This document shows, piece by piece, positions 1 to 5,000 of a DNA stretch of 8,674 nt. The first letter of the stretch is position 1. Each line of letters starts with the position of its first letter. The DNA lies in assembly GCA_010024485.1 (NCBI GenBank), contig RGGX01000047.1, positions 1 to 8,674 of the forward strand, written 5' to 3'. The notes beneath the pieces were generated by a model, which saw only the letters and a program-made list of their open reading frames with translations, searched no databases and had not been told where the DNA came from. The translations under genes and the position numbers were made by a program. The stretch comes from Actinomycetota bacterium. Its GTDB lineage: Bacteria > Actinomycetota > Acidimicrobiia > Acidimicrobiales > Ilumatobacteraceae.

Positions 1-908
1 CAGCGCCGCGCGGCGCTGATCGCCACCGCCACCTCGGCGGCGACAGCAGCGTTGTTCTCGGCGAGCGCCAGGTTCGCGGGGACGCTGTCCCCTCCGGTCG
101 CGGCTCCGATGCGGCCGAGCACGAACGGCGTCACCGCCGCGCCCCGCACCCCCTGGGTGGCGGCGTCAGCAAGAGCGTCACGCAACGCCGCGTCGATGGT
201 GCCGGGGTCGAGCTCGTCGGCCTCGGGGATCGGCACGGTCAACAGCACGCCGCGCTCGGGCCGGGTCCGGCCGGCGAGCACCGCCGCGACCTCCGCCGCG
301 GACTCCACCCGGTGCGGCACCGGGTGACCGCTGGAGCGGGTGTAGAAGGCGGGCAGCTCGTCGTGTCGCCATCCGAGCACCGGCACACCGGCGGTCTCGA
401 GGTGCTCGAGGGTGCGTCCGAGGTCGAGGAACGCCTTGGCTCCCGCGCAGACCGTCACCAGTGGGAAGGAGGCGATCGCATCGAGGTCGGCGCTGACGTC
501 GCCGGTCTCGCCGACCTCGCGGTGCACGCCGCCGATCCCGCCGGTGGCGAACACCTCGACACCGGCCGCATGGGCGAGGGCGAGCGCCGCCGAGACGGTG
601 GTGGCTCCGAACTTCCATCGCTGGGCGACCGCCACCGGGAGATCGCGCTCCGCTGCCTTGCGCGCGGGACCGAGGATCCGTTCGTGCTCCTCCGGGGCGA
701 TACCGACGCGCGGGACGCCGTCGAGCACGGCGGTCACCGCTGGCACCGCCCCGCGTGATGTGACCGCCTCCAGACAACGGTCGAGGGCCTCGGCGTTGGC
801 GGGCGACGGCAGTCCGAGGTGGGAGAAGATCGTCGACTCCAGCGCGACGACCGGTTGGCCGGAGGCGATGGCCTGAGCGACCCCGGGGTCGATGACGGGT
901 TCGATCAC
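1..908 (-). CDS. psuG: Pseudouridine-5'-phosphate glycosidase PsuG (3' end beyond window)
   Basis: PsuG reversibly splits the C-C glycosidic bond of pseudouridine 5'-phosphate to give uracil and ribose 5-phosphate, a Mn-dependent cytoplasmic step in pseudouridine breakdown. My translation gives 302 codons before the window edge; the family is about 300-315 residues, so only a few C-terminal residues are missing. Landmarks seen: VALESTIFSH (residues 21-30, with E24 at the position of the catalytic Glu of E. coli PsuG), FGATTVSA (100-107), FATGGIGGVHR (120-130), DVSADL (137-142, metal-binding region), CAGAK (154-158, with K158 as the Schiff-base lysine), PAFYTRSSG, and a C-terminal GGDSVPANLALAENNAA segment. 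The start is the GTG at 908: an in-frame stop lies just upstream and no other start codon falls between them. A purine-rich AGCAGGGG lies about 12 bases upstream, rather far for a Shine-Dalgarno. It follows the RNA methyltransferase by 19 bases and is probably co-transcribed. Whether a psuK kinase follows cannot be seen. Confidence 0.95.
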   Translation of the reverse strand, partial: MIEPVIDPGVAQAIASGQPVVALESTIFSHLGLPSPANAEALDRCLEAVTSRGAVPAVTAVLDGVPRVGIAPEEHERILGPARKAAERDLPVAVAQRWKFGATTVSAALALAHAAGVEVFATGGIGGVHREVGETGDVSADLDAIASFPLVTVCAGAKAFLDLGRTLEHLETAGVPVLGWRHDELPAFYTRSSGHPVPHRVESAAEVAAVLAGRTRPERGVLLTVPIPEADELDPGTIDAALRDALADAATQGVRGAAVTPFVLGRIGAATGGDSVPANLALAENNAAVAAEVAVAISAARR

Positions 909-931
909 CGCAACAGTGTGCCCCTGCTCAT
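905..931 (-). other. Possible 8-codon coupling ORF between the methyltransferase and psuG
   Basis: A tiny open frame reading MSRGTLLR starts with an ATG at 931-929 that overlaps the methyltransferase TGA (930-928) as ATGA. It ends with a TGA at 907-905 that overlaps the psuG GTG start (908-906) as GTGA. Ribosomes could therefore step from the upstream gene through this mini-frame to psuG by two successive 4-base overlaps. psuG lacks a well-placed Shine-Dalgarno, which makes coupling plausible. The frame is very short and may be chance; nothing shows that it is translated. Confidence 0.3.
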
Positions 932-2166
932 CGGGACATCACGAATCTCGAGACGACCTCGACATGATGGCTCCCCGGGAACAGGTCCAGGGCGACGACC
1001 GACTCGAGCCGGAAGCCCGCCTCGACGAGGAGTCCGGTATCGCGAGCCATCGACACCGGATCGCAGGACACCAGGGCCAGCACTCCCGGACGGAGCCGTT
1101 CCACCGCCGCCACCCCCGGTCGGCCCAACCCGGAGCGCGCCGGATCGGCGATGACCACGTCGACAGCCCCCGAGTCCGGTGAGGGTCGCCAGACGCCGAC
1201 CTCGGAGGTCACGACATCGATCGCGGCCGGCGGCGGGTCGAGCCGCGGGAGGTTCACCAGGGCGTCGGCCGTCGCCGAGCGGGAACTCTCCACGAGGGTG
1301 AGCCGGGCGGCCGAGGACCCGAGGCCGACCGCGAAGAGGCCGACACCGCCGTAGAGGTCCACGAGATGCCCGGCGTTCACGTGCTCGGGCACGAGTCGGG
1401 CCACTGTGTCGACCAGGAGTCCGGCGGCGGCGGGCCCGCTCTGGAAGAACGAGCCGGCCGAGACGCGGAGGCGCAACGGCCCCGTTGCCGTCGTCACCTC
1501 CTCCTCGAGGAAGGCGTCGCGGCCCGAGCGGGTGTCCTCGGGGAGCCCGGTGACCTCACCGGCCTTGCGGTCCCATCGCGCCGTCGAGGTGCCGTCGTGG
1601 GCCGACACCCGCAGGCTCGCCTCGAGTCCGGGGGTGAGACGCACCGTCTCGAGTATGCGAGCGAGGCTGGGGTGGGCGACCTCGCAGCGATCGATGCCCA
1701 CCGGGTCGTTCGAACCCTCGACCCGCAACGCCGGTCGACCGGCCGGGTCGCCGATGATCCGCATGGTCGTTCGGTATCCGGTGCGCGCGACGGAGCCGCC
1801 CACCTCGACCTCGGCCTCCATCCGCGCCGTTCTGCGGAGGGCGTCGGTCACGATGCCGACCTTGTGATCCATTGCGGCGGCGTCGGACACCTCTCCCCAG
1901 TCGCATCCGCCACAACCCGCGAGTCGGGTCGGGCAGCTTGCCGTGATGCGGTCGACCGCTGGTTCGAGCACCTGCTCGACCCGGGCGCGCGACCAGTCCC
2001 GACGGGAGTCGACGACGACAGCTGACACCAGGTCACCGGGGATGCCGCCCCGGACGAAGACCACGCGGCCGTCGCTCGAACGCGCCAGCGCCTCTCCTCC
2101 GGCGACGAAGCGCTCGGGTTCGAGCGGGACCTCGTCGCCGACAGCCGGCGAGCCGTCGGGGGGCAT
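928..2166 (-). CDS. TrmA/RlmD-family RNA (uracil-5-)methyltransferase with TRAM domain and Fe-S cluster
   Basis: This 412-residue class I SAM-dependent enzyme should make 5-methyluridine in RNA, by analogy with RlmC/RlmD (23S rRNA) or TrmA (tRNA). The exact target base cannot be told from sequence. An N-terminal TRAM-like RNA-binding domain spans about residues 10-68. Four cysteines fit the [4Fe-4S] site of the RlmC/RlmD group: C78, C85, C88 (CPTRLAGCGGC) and C161. The SAM-binding region includes FFQSGP (240-245) and VDLYGGVGLFA (269-279). Next come ADPARSGLG (340-348), the SCDP motif with nucleophile C368, and HHVE with the likely general base E403. The set of catalytic residues is complete. 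The ATG at 2166 lies 6 bases after a TANNNT hexamer, so the mRNA is probably leaderless. It is divergent from rpe across 71 bases and is followed by psuG after 19 bases, which pairs a uridine-modifying enzyme with a pseudouridine-degrading one. I give no symbol because rlmC, rlmD, rlmCD and trmA cannot be separated here. Confidence 0.93.
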   Translation of the reverse strand: MPPDGSPAVGDEVPLEPERFVAGGEALARSSDGRVVFVRGGIPGDLVSAVVVDSRRDWSRARVEQVLEPAVDRITASCPTRLAGCGGCDWGEVSDAAAMDHKVGIVTDALRRTARMEAEVEVGGSVARTGYRTTMRIIGDPAGRPALRVEGSNDPVGIDRCEVAHPSLARILETVRLTPGLEASLRVSAHDGTSTARWDRKAGEVTGLPEDTRSGRDAFLEEEVTTATGPLRLRVSAGSFFQSGPAAAGLLVDTVARLVPEHVNAGHLVDLYGGVGLFAVGLGSSAARLTLVESSRSATADALVNLPRLDPPPAAIDVVTSEVGVWRPSPDSGAVDVVIADPARSGLGRPGVAAVERLRPGVLALVSCDPVSMARDTGLLVEAGFRLESVVALDLFPGSHHVEVVSRFVMSR

Positions 2167-2172
2167 CCCCGG

Positions 2173-2178
2173 ACACTA
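2173..2178 (-). promoter_or_regulatory. Leaderless-type -10 element for the RNA methyltransferase
   Basis: TAGTGT on the minus strand fits the actinobacterial TANNNT -10 pattern. It is followed by six bases (CCGGGG) and then the ATG at 2166, placing the predicted transcription start on the A of the start codon. No clear -35 hexamer was found. The neighbouring divergent gene rpe has the same spacing. Confidence 0.6.
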
Positions 2179-2225
2179 GACCCCGACCTCGTCGGCGCGG
2201 CACCCCGATCGGTCGGCGCCGGGCC

Positions 2226-2231
2226 TAACCT
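2226..2231 (+). promoter_or_regulatory. Leaderless-type -10 element for rpe
   Basis: TAACCT fits TANNNT. Six bases (CGTCCC) separate it from the ATG at 2238, so transcription should begin at the start codon. There is no purine-rich Shine-Dalgarno upstream of the ATG, which supports a leaderless transcript. No convincing -35 hexamer is visible. Confidence 0.65.
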
Positions 2232-2237
2232 CGTCCC

Positions 2238-2930
2238 ATGGCGCGCCCCATCCAGATCGCCCCGTCCGTGTTGCCCGCCGACTTCGCCCGACTCGGCGAT
2301 GAGGTCGCGGCCCTGGAGGAAGCCGGTTGCGACCTCATCCAGTGGGATGTCATGGACGGGAACTTCGTGCCCAACCTGACCTTCGGTCCGGACGTGATCG
2401 CCGCGGCCCGTCGCCACACCTCGCTCCCCTTCGAGGCCCACCTCATGGTCACCGATCCCGACCTCATGGCGGCGCGATACATCGAGGCCGGCTGCTCGCG
2501 ACTGATCGTGCACGTCGAGGCATGCCAGCACCTGCACCGCACCCTGCAGAACATCGCCTCCCTCGGGGCGACCGCCGCGGTGGCGCTCAACCCGTCGACC
2601 CCGGTGGCCGAGGTCGCGAACGTGCTCGACCTCGTCGACCTGGTCCTGGTGATGACGGTGAACCCCGGTTTCGGCGGCCAGGCGTACATCGCCACGATGG
2701 AGCCGAAGATCGCCGAGATGCGCGCGATGATCGACGGCGCCGGTCTGTCCGACTCGATCGACCTGGAGGTCGATGGTGGCATCTCGGCGTCCACGGTGGC
2801 GGGGGCCGCCGGGGCCGGGGCCAATCTCCTGATCGCCGGAAGCGCCCTCTACCGGCATCCCGACGGGCTCGCAGCCGCGGTCACCGAGCTCCGCCAGCTC
2901 GCTACGGAGGCCCGGGTCACCGACGCCTGA
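2238..2930 (+). CDS. rpe: Ribulose-phosphate 3-epimerase
   Basis: This 230-residue TIM-barrel enzyme interconverts ribulose 5-phosphate and xylulose 5-phosphate in the pentose-phosphate pathway. Family signatures are clear: IAPSVLPADFA (residues 7-17), DVMDGNFVPNLTFGP (37-51), AHLMV (67-71), LNPSTP (117-122), MTVNPGFGGQ (139-148), EVDGGI (177-182) and AGSALY (200-205). Length is normal. Of the usual divalent-metal ligands, D37, H68 and D179 are present, but the first ligand (His of the common HVDVMDG motif) is Q35 here, in IQWDVMDG. The two catalytic aspartates (D37, D179) are kept, so an active epimerase is still the best call. The ATG at 2238 is set by the leaderless promoter. The 3' end overlaps the convergent exported-protein gene by 14 bases. 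Confidence 0.96.
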   Translation: MARPIQIAPSVLPADFARLGDEVAALEEAGCDLIQWDVMDGNFVPNLTFGPDVIAAARRHTSLPFEAHLMVTDPDLMAARYIEAGCSRLIVHVEACQHLHRTLQNIASLGATAAVALNPSTPVAEVANVLDLVDLVLVMTVNPGFGGQAYIATMEPKIAEMRAMIDGAGLSDSIDLEVDGGISASTVAGAAGAGANLLIAGSALYRHPDGLAAAVTELRQLATEARVTDA

Positions 2931-3600
2931 TCGAGCGCAGGAACGCGCCGGCGCTGACGCGCAGCAGCGCCACGAGGAAGATCACCGCGACGGCGATCCC
3001 GAACGGCACGATGACCGTCGCGGCGAGACGGGTGCGATCCTCCAGGAGGTTGTCGAGCAGGCCGGTCTCGACCGGCATGCCCATCGGGGTCAGGGTGAGG
3101 ATCGGGTCCTCGAACTCGGGACAGATGACGTCGTCCTCCGACACCCCGATGATCTCGTCCCCAGCGAAGTTGATCGGCTCCGGGGCCAGTTTCGACACCA
3201 GGATTCCGATGTCGGGGTCGACCGCCGCGCCCACCAGGTACCGCTCCCCCGGATCGAGGTACTGGGCGTCGTAGCCGAAGCGGACGTCGACCAGACCGCC
3301 TCGGTCGAAGACGCCGAGCTCCCCGGATCGGATGGTGACGTCGGTGAACCGGACCGTCCGGTCGTCGGTGGCGGCGACCTCGGCGAGGAACACGACCGCG
3401 GGGGGTTCCGGCGCGGCGCAGCCGAGGGGAACGGGCACGAGGGGCAGCGTTCCGGGCGTGGTGCCGGCCACCACTCCCTCGTCGACGGTCACACCGTCAT
3501 CGTCGCCCTCGTCCTGTCCCAGGGCGGTTCCGCCCGCCAGACCTGAGCCGGCGACGGCGAGCAGCACTCCCGTGAGCAGGCAACGGGCACAGCGGGTCAC
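2917..3600 (-). CDS. Exported, membrane-anchored protein of unknown function
   Basis: I do not recognise a named family. The 227 residues read as a type I membrane protein. There is an N-terminal signal peptide (positive MTRCAR start, hydrophobic core about 8-22, possible cleavage near TALG|QD at 28/29). A low-complexity acidic, Thr/Pro-rich linker covers about 29-58. A globular extracellular part covers about 60-185, with two cysteines (C61, C160) that could form a disulfide. One transmembrane helix lies at about 192-214, and a basic cytoplasmic tail ends in RSIRRR. The central segment (VVFLAEV, DVRFGYDAQYLDPGERYLVGA) has the alternating pattern of a small beta domain; an OB/NTR-like fold is a guess. 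The start is a GTG at 3600, preceded by a TANNNT element at leaderless spacing. It lies 36 bases after the crotonase gene and overlaps rpe tail-to-tail by 14 bases. Confidence 0.85.
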   Translation of the reverse strand: MTRCARCLLTGVLLAVAGSGLAGGTALGQDEGDDDGVTVDEGVVAGTTPGTLPLVPVPLGCAAPEPPAVVFLAEVAATDDRTVRFTDVTIRSGELGVFDRGGLVDVRFGYDAQYLDPGERYLVGAAVDPDIGILVSKLAPEPINFAGDEIIGVSEDDVICPEFEDPILTLTPMGMPVETGLLDNLLEDRTRLAATVIVPFGIAVAVIFLVALLRVSAGAFLRSIRRR

Positions 3601-3606
3601 ACCCGA

Positions 3607-3612
3607 ACAGTA
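3607..3612 (-). promoter_or_regulatory. Leaderless-type -10 element for the exported protein
   Basis: TACTGT on the minus strand is followed by six bases (TCGGGT) and the GTG start at 3600. This is the same TANNNT-N6-start layout as three other genes here, and it supports the GTG start. It gives this gene its own promoter although it lies only 36 bases behind the crotonase gene. Confidence 0.6.
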
Positions 3613-3636
3613 CCGAGGGGCCGGCCGGTGGGGCCG

Positions 3637-4422
3637 TCAGCGACCGCGGAAGACCGGGTCGCGCTTCTCGATGAAGGCCTGCATGGCTTCCGCGACGTCC
3701 TCGGTGCCGAAGGTGATCGTCTGGGCGAGCCCCTCATCGTCGAGGGCCTGCTCCAGGGTGACGTCGAGGGAGTTGTTCAGGAGACGCTTCGACATCGCCA
3801 GAGCGATCGGCGGCCCCGACGCCAGCCGCGAGACGATCCCATCGACCACACCGTCGAGTTCGTCGTCGGACACCACGCGGTTGACCAGACCGATCCGGTC
3901 GGCCTCAGAGGCGTCGATGATGTCGGCGAGGAGGACGAGTTCCTTGGCCCGGTGCATGCCGATGAGTCGGGGAAGGATCCACGACCCACCGAAGTCGACC
4001 ACCAACCCCCGTCGGGCGAAGATCTCGGAGAACCTCGCCCCGTCGGAGGCGATCACCATGTCGCAGGCGAGCGCCATGTTGAGACCGGCTCCGGCCGCGA
4101 CACCCCGCACCTTGGCCACCGTGGGCTGGGCCAGTCGTTGGAGCGACAGGCACAGGTCCCCGATGTGGCGCATGGAGTGGATCATGTGACGCGAGCGGGT
4201 CTCCTCACCGGAGACGTCGGCACCGGAGCAGAAGTCGCCCCCGGCGCCGGTGAGCACGACGGCGCGGACGTGATCGGCCGAGTGCAGGTCGCGGACCACC
4301 GCGGAGAGCTCATCCCACATGACCGAGTTCGCCGCGTTCTTGCGCCGCGGGCGGTTCATGGTGATGGTCACCACCTGATCGGTCTCGTCGACGATCAGCG
4401 TCTCATAGGGACCCCACGGCAT
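3637..4422 (-). CDS. Enoyl-CoA hydratase/isomerase (crotonase) family protein, PaaG-like active site
   Basis: This 261-residue crotonase-fold protein acts on an acyl-CoA thioester in the cytoplasm. The oxyanion-hole segments are GADVSG (residues 67-72) and GVAAGAGLN (107-115), and the C-terminal helices (KRLLNNS, about 212-218) match the family. The two catalytic glutamates of true enoyl-CoA hydratases appear absent: the first position is N115 and the second is F135 in FSEIFARRGLVVDFGG. Instead D143 sits where PaaG-type isomerases and Delta3-Delta2 enoyl-CoA isomerases carry their catalytic Asp, and the block GLVVDFGGSWILPRLIG resembles PaaG. An isomerase is therefore likelier than a hydratase, but the substrate is unknown. 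No fatty-acid or aromatic catabolism genes lie nearby. The ATG at 4422 is supported by a leaderless-type promoter; the gene is divergent from the 36-residue protein gene, with 21 bases between the start codons. Confidence 0.9.
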   Translation of the reverse strand: MPWGPYETLIVDETDQVVTITMNRPRRKNAANSVMWDELSAVVRDLHSADHVRAVVLTGAGGDFCSGADVSGEETRSRHMIHSMRHIGDLCLSLQRLAQPTVAKVRGVAAGAGLNMALACDMVIASDGARFSEIFARRGLVVDFGGSWILPRLIGMHRAKELVLLADIIDASEADRIGLVNRVVSDDELDGVVDGIVSRLASGPPIALAMSKRLLNNSLDVTLEQALDDEGLAQTITFGTEDVAEAMQAFIEKRDPVFRGR

Positions 4423-4428
4423 CGCCTC

Positions 4429-4434
4429 ACCATA
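4429..4434 (-). promoter_or_regulatory. Leaderless-type -10 element for the crotonase gene
   Basis: TATGGT on the minus strand is followed by six bases (GAGGCG) and the ATG at 4422. The GAGG lies only two bases from the ATG, too close for normal Shine-Dalgarno use, so a leaderless start fits better. The element shares bases 4431-4434 with the opposing -10 of the plus-strand small gene. Confidence 0.62.
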
Positions 4435-4436
4435 CT
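4431..4436 (+). promoter_or_regulatory. Putative -10 element for the 36-residue membrane protein gene
   Basis: CATACT keeps the key A at position 2 and T at position 6 of the -10 consensus. It lies 7 bases before the ATG at 4444, which would give a leaderless or one-base-leader transcript. It overlaps the opposing TATGGT element, so the two divergent promoters share DNA. Confidence 0.45.
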
Positions 4437-4443
4437 GAGGGCC

Positions 4444-4554
4444 ATGGGATTCAATCCGTACCGGAGGTTCCGCGCCCGACCCTCGGACTACGCGCTCGTG
4501 GCCAGCGCCCTCGCGGTGGCTGCGGCTCTGGTCCTGTGGGGTGTCTTCGGCTGA
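4444..4554 (+). CDS. Small single-pass membrane protein (36 residues)
   Basis: The frame reads MGFNPYRRFRARPSDY followed by a hydrophobic stretch (about residues 17-36, Ala/Leu/Val-rich with a Trp) and a TGA. The basic N-terminal 15 residues followed by one helix suggest an inner-membrane protein with its N terminus in the cytoplasm. Support for a real gene: a clean ATG, a plausible -10 at leaderless distance, a classic membrane topology, and an exact fit between the crotonase gene start and the YraN gene end (6 bases away, convergent). From memory, short actinobacterial proteins beginning MGFNP-Y/H-R-K/R with a single C-terminal helix exist, but I cannot verify this here. Function unknown. 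It is easily missed because of its length. Confidence 0.65.
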   Translation: MGFNPYRRFRARPSDYALVASALAVAAALVLWGVFG

Positions 4555-4560
4555 CGGGGC

Positions 4561-4902
4561 TCAGAACGCGCCCTCGATCCGGTCGACGGTCACGCCGGTG
4601 ACCGTCACCACGTCGAAACGGATCGAGGTGCACCCGGAGCGATGTTCGTCCAACCACTCCAGAGCCGCGGAACGGATCCGATCCTGCTTGGCGGCGCCCA
4701 CCGCGGCCGCGGGACCCCCGTGGGAGGCACGGGCCCGCGCCTTGACCTCGCAGAACACGAGGAGGTCACCGCGTCGGAGGATGAGGTCGATCTCACCACG
4801 ACGGCAGGACCAGTTGCGATCGATGACCTCGAAGCCGGCGCGTCGATACTCGAGGGCCGCTCGGTTCTCTCCCCATCGTCCTCTGGCGTTGGTCGACGAC
4901 AT
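4561..4902 (-). CDS. YraN / UPF0102 family nuclease-fold protein
   Basis: The 113 residues match the UPF0102 (YraN) family in length and motifs: an N-terminal GRWGENRAALEYRRAGFEVIDRNW segment split by family-typical positions, then RRGEIDLI (residues 34-41) and VFCEVKAR (49-56). E36, D38, E52 and K54 form the restriction-endonuclease-like metal site. No activity is firmly established for the family; a role in DNA handling is inferred from the fold. The ATG at 4902 has an AGGGGA Shine-Dalgarno 4 bases upstream and no TANNNT promoter, so it is probably read from the upstream rplS operon. In many actinobacteria lepB and rnhB lie between rplS and this gene; here they are absent. The gene ends 6 bases from the convergent small membrane-protein gene. 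Confidence 0.92.
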   Translation of the reverse strand: MSSTNARGRWGENRAALEYRRAGFEVIDRNWSCRRGEIDLILRRGDLLVFCEVKARARASHGGPAAAVGAAKQDRIRSAALEWLDEHRSGCTSIRFDVVTVTGVTVDRIEGAF

Positions 4903-4934
4903 TCGTTCCCCTGTGGCCCACCGGGCCGAGTGAC

Positions 4935-4978
4935 GGAACGTCGAAGACGTCGATCAGGAACGTCGAAGACGTCGATCA
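4935..4978. repeat. Perfect tandem duplication, 2 x 22 bp
   Basis: Two identical adjacent 22-base units (4935-4956 and 4957-4978) lie in the 98-base gap between rplS and the YraN gene. Each unit begins GGAACGTCGAAGACG and ends CGATCA. Each holds a short inverted repeat (ACGTC-GAA-GACGT, 5 bp stem and 3-base loop). Two small hairpins could form in RNA, or the units could be paired protein sites. Function unknown; a recent replication slip is also possible. Confidence 0.9.
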
Positions 4979-4994
4979 GCGCGTCAGAACGCGC
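4979..4994 (-). terminator. GC-rich hairpin after rplS, possible terminator or attenuator
   Basis: In the transcript direction the bases GCGCGT-TCTG-ACGCGC form a perfect 6 bp stem with a 4-base loop, starting 6 bases after the rplS stop. There is no U tract, so this is not a classical intrinsic terminator. U-less hairpins are proposed as terminators in actinobacteria. It could also mark partial termination or an RNA processing site that lowers YraN expression. Confidence 0.35.
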
Positions 4995-5000
4995 AGTGGG

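Noticed and set aside
1366..2025. 219-codon plus-strand frame antisense to the methyltransferase
   Set aside because: The opposite strand carries a complete enzyme with all catalytic residues. The antisense translation has no family features.
1848..2858. 336-codon minus-strand frame across rpe and the methyltransferase 5' end
   Set aside because: It covers two well-supported genes in other frames and translates to His/Arg/Gly-rich sequence without any domain. It is a GC-codon shadow.
4423..4428. GAGG before the crotonase ATG as a Shine-Dalgarno
   Set aside because: It ends two bases from the ATG, too close for normal pairing, and it forms the 6-base spacer after a TANNNT element.
3628..4443. 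Long plus-strand open frame (start 3628) antisense to the crotonase gene and running into the small membrane-protein gene
   Set aside because: It mirrors the crotonase gene, as expected for GC-rich DNA, and its translation is Arg/Asp/His-rich low-complexity. Only the last 36 codons, from the ATG at 4444, look like protein.
4935..4978. CRISPR-like array
   Set aside because: There are only two units, directly adjacent with no spacer, and no cas genes.
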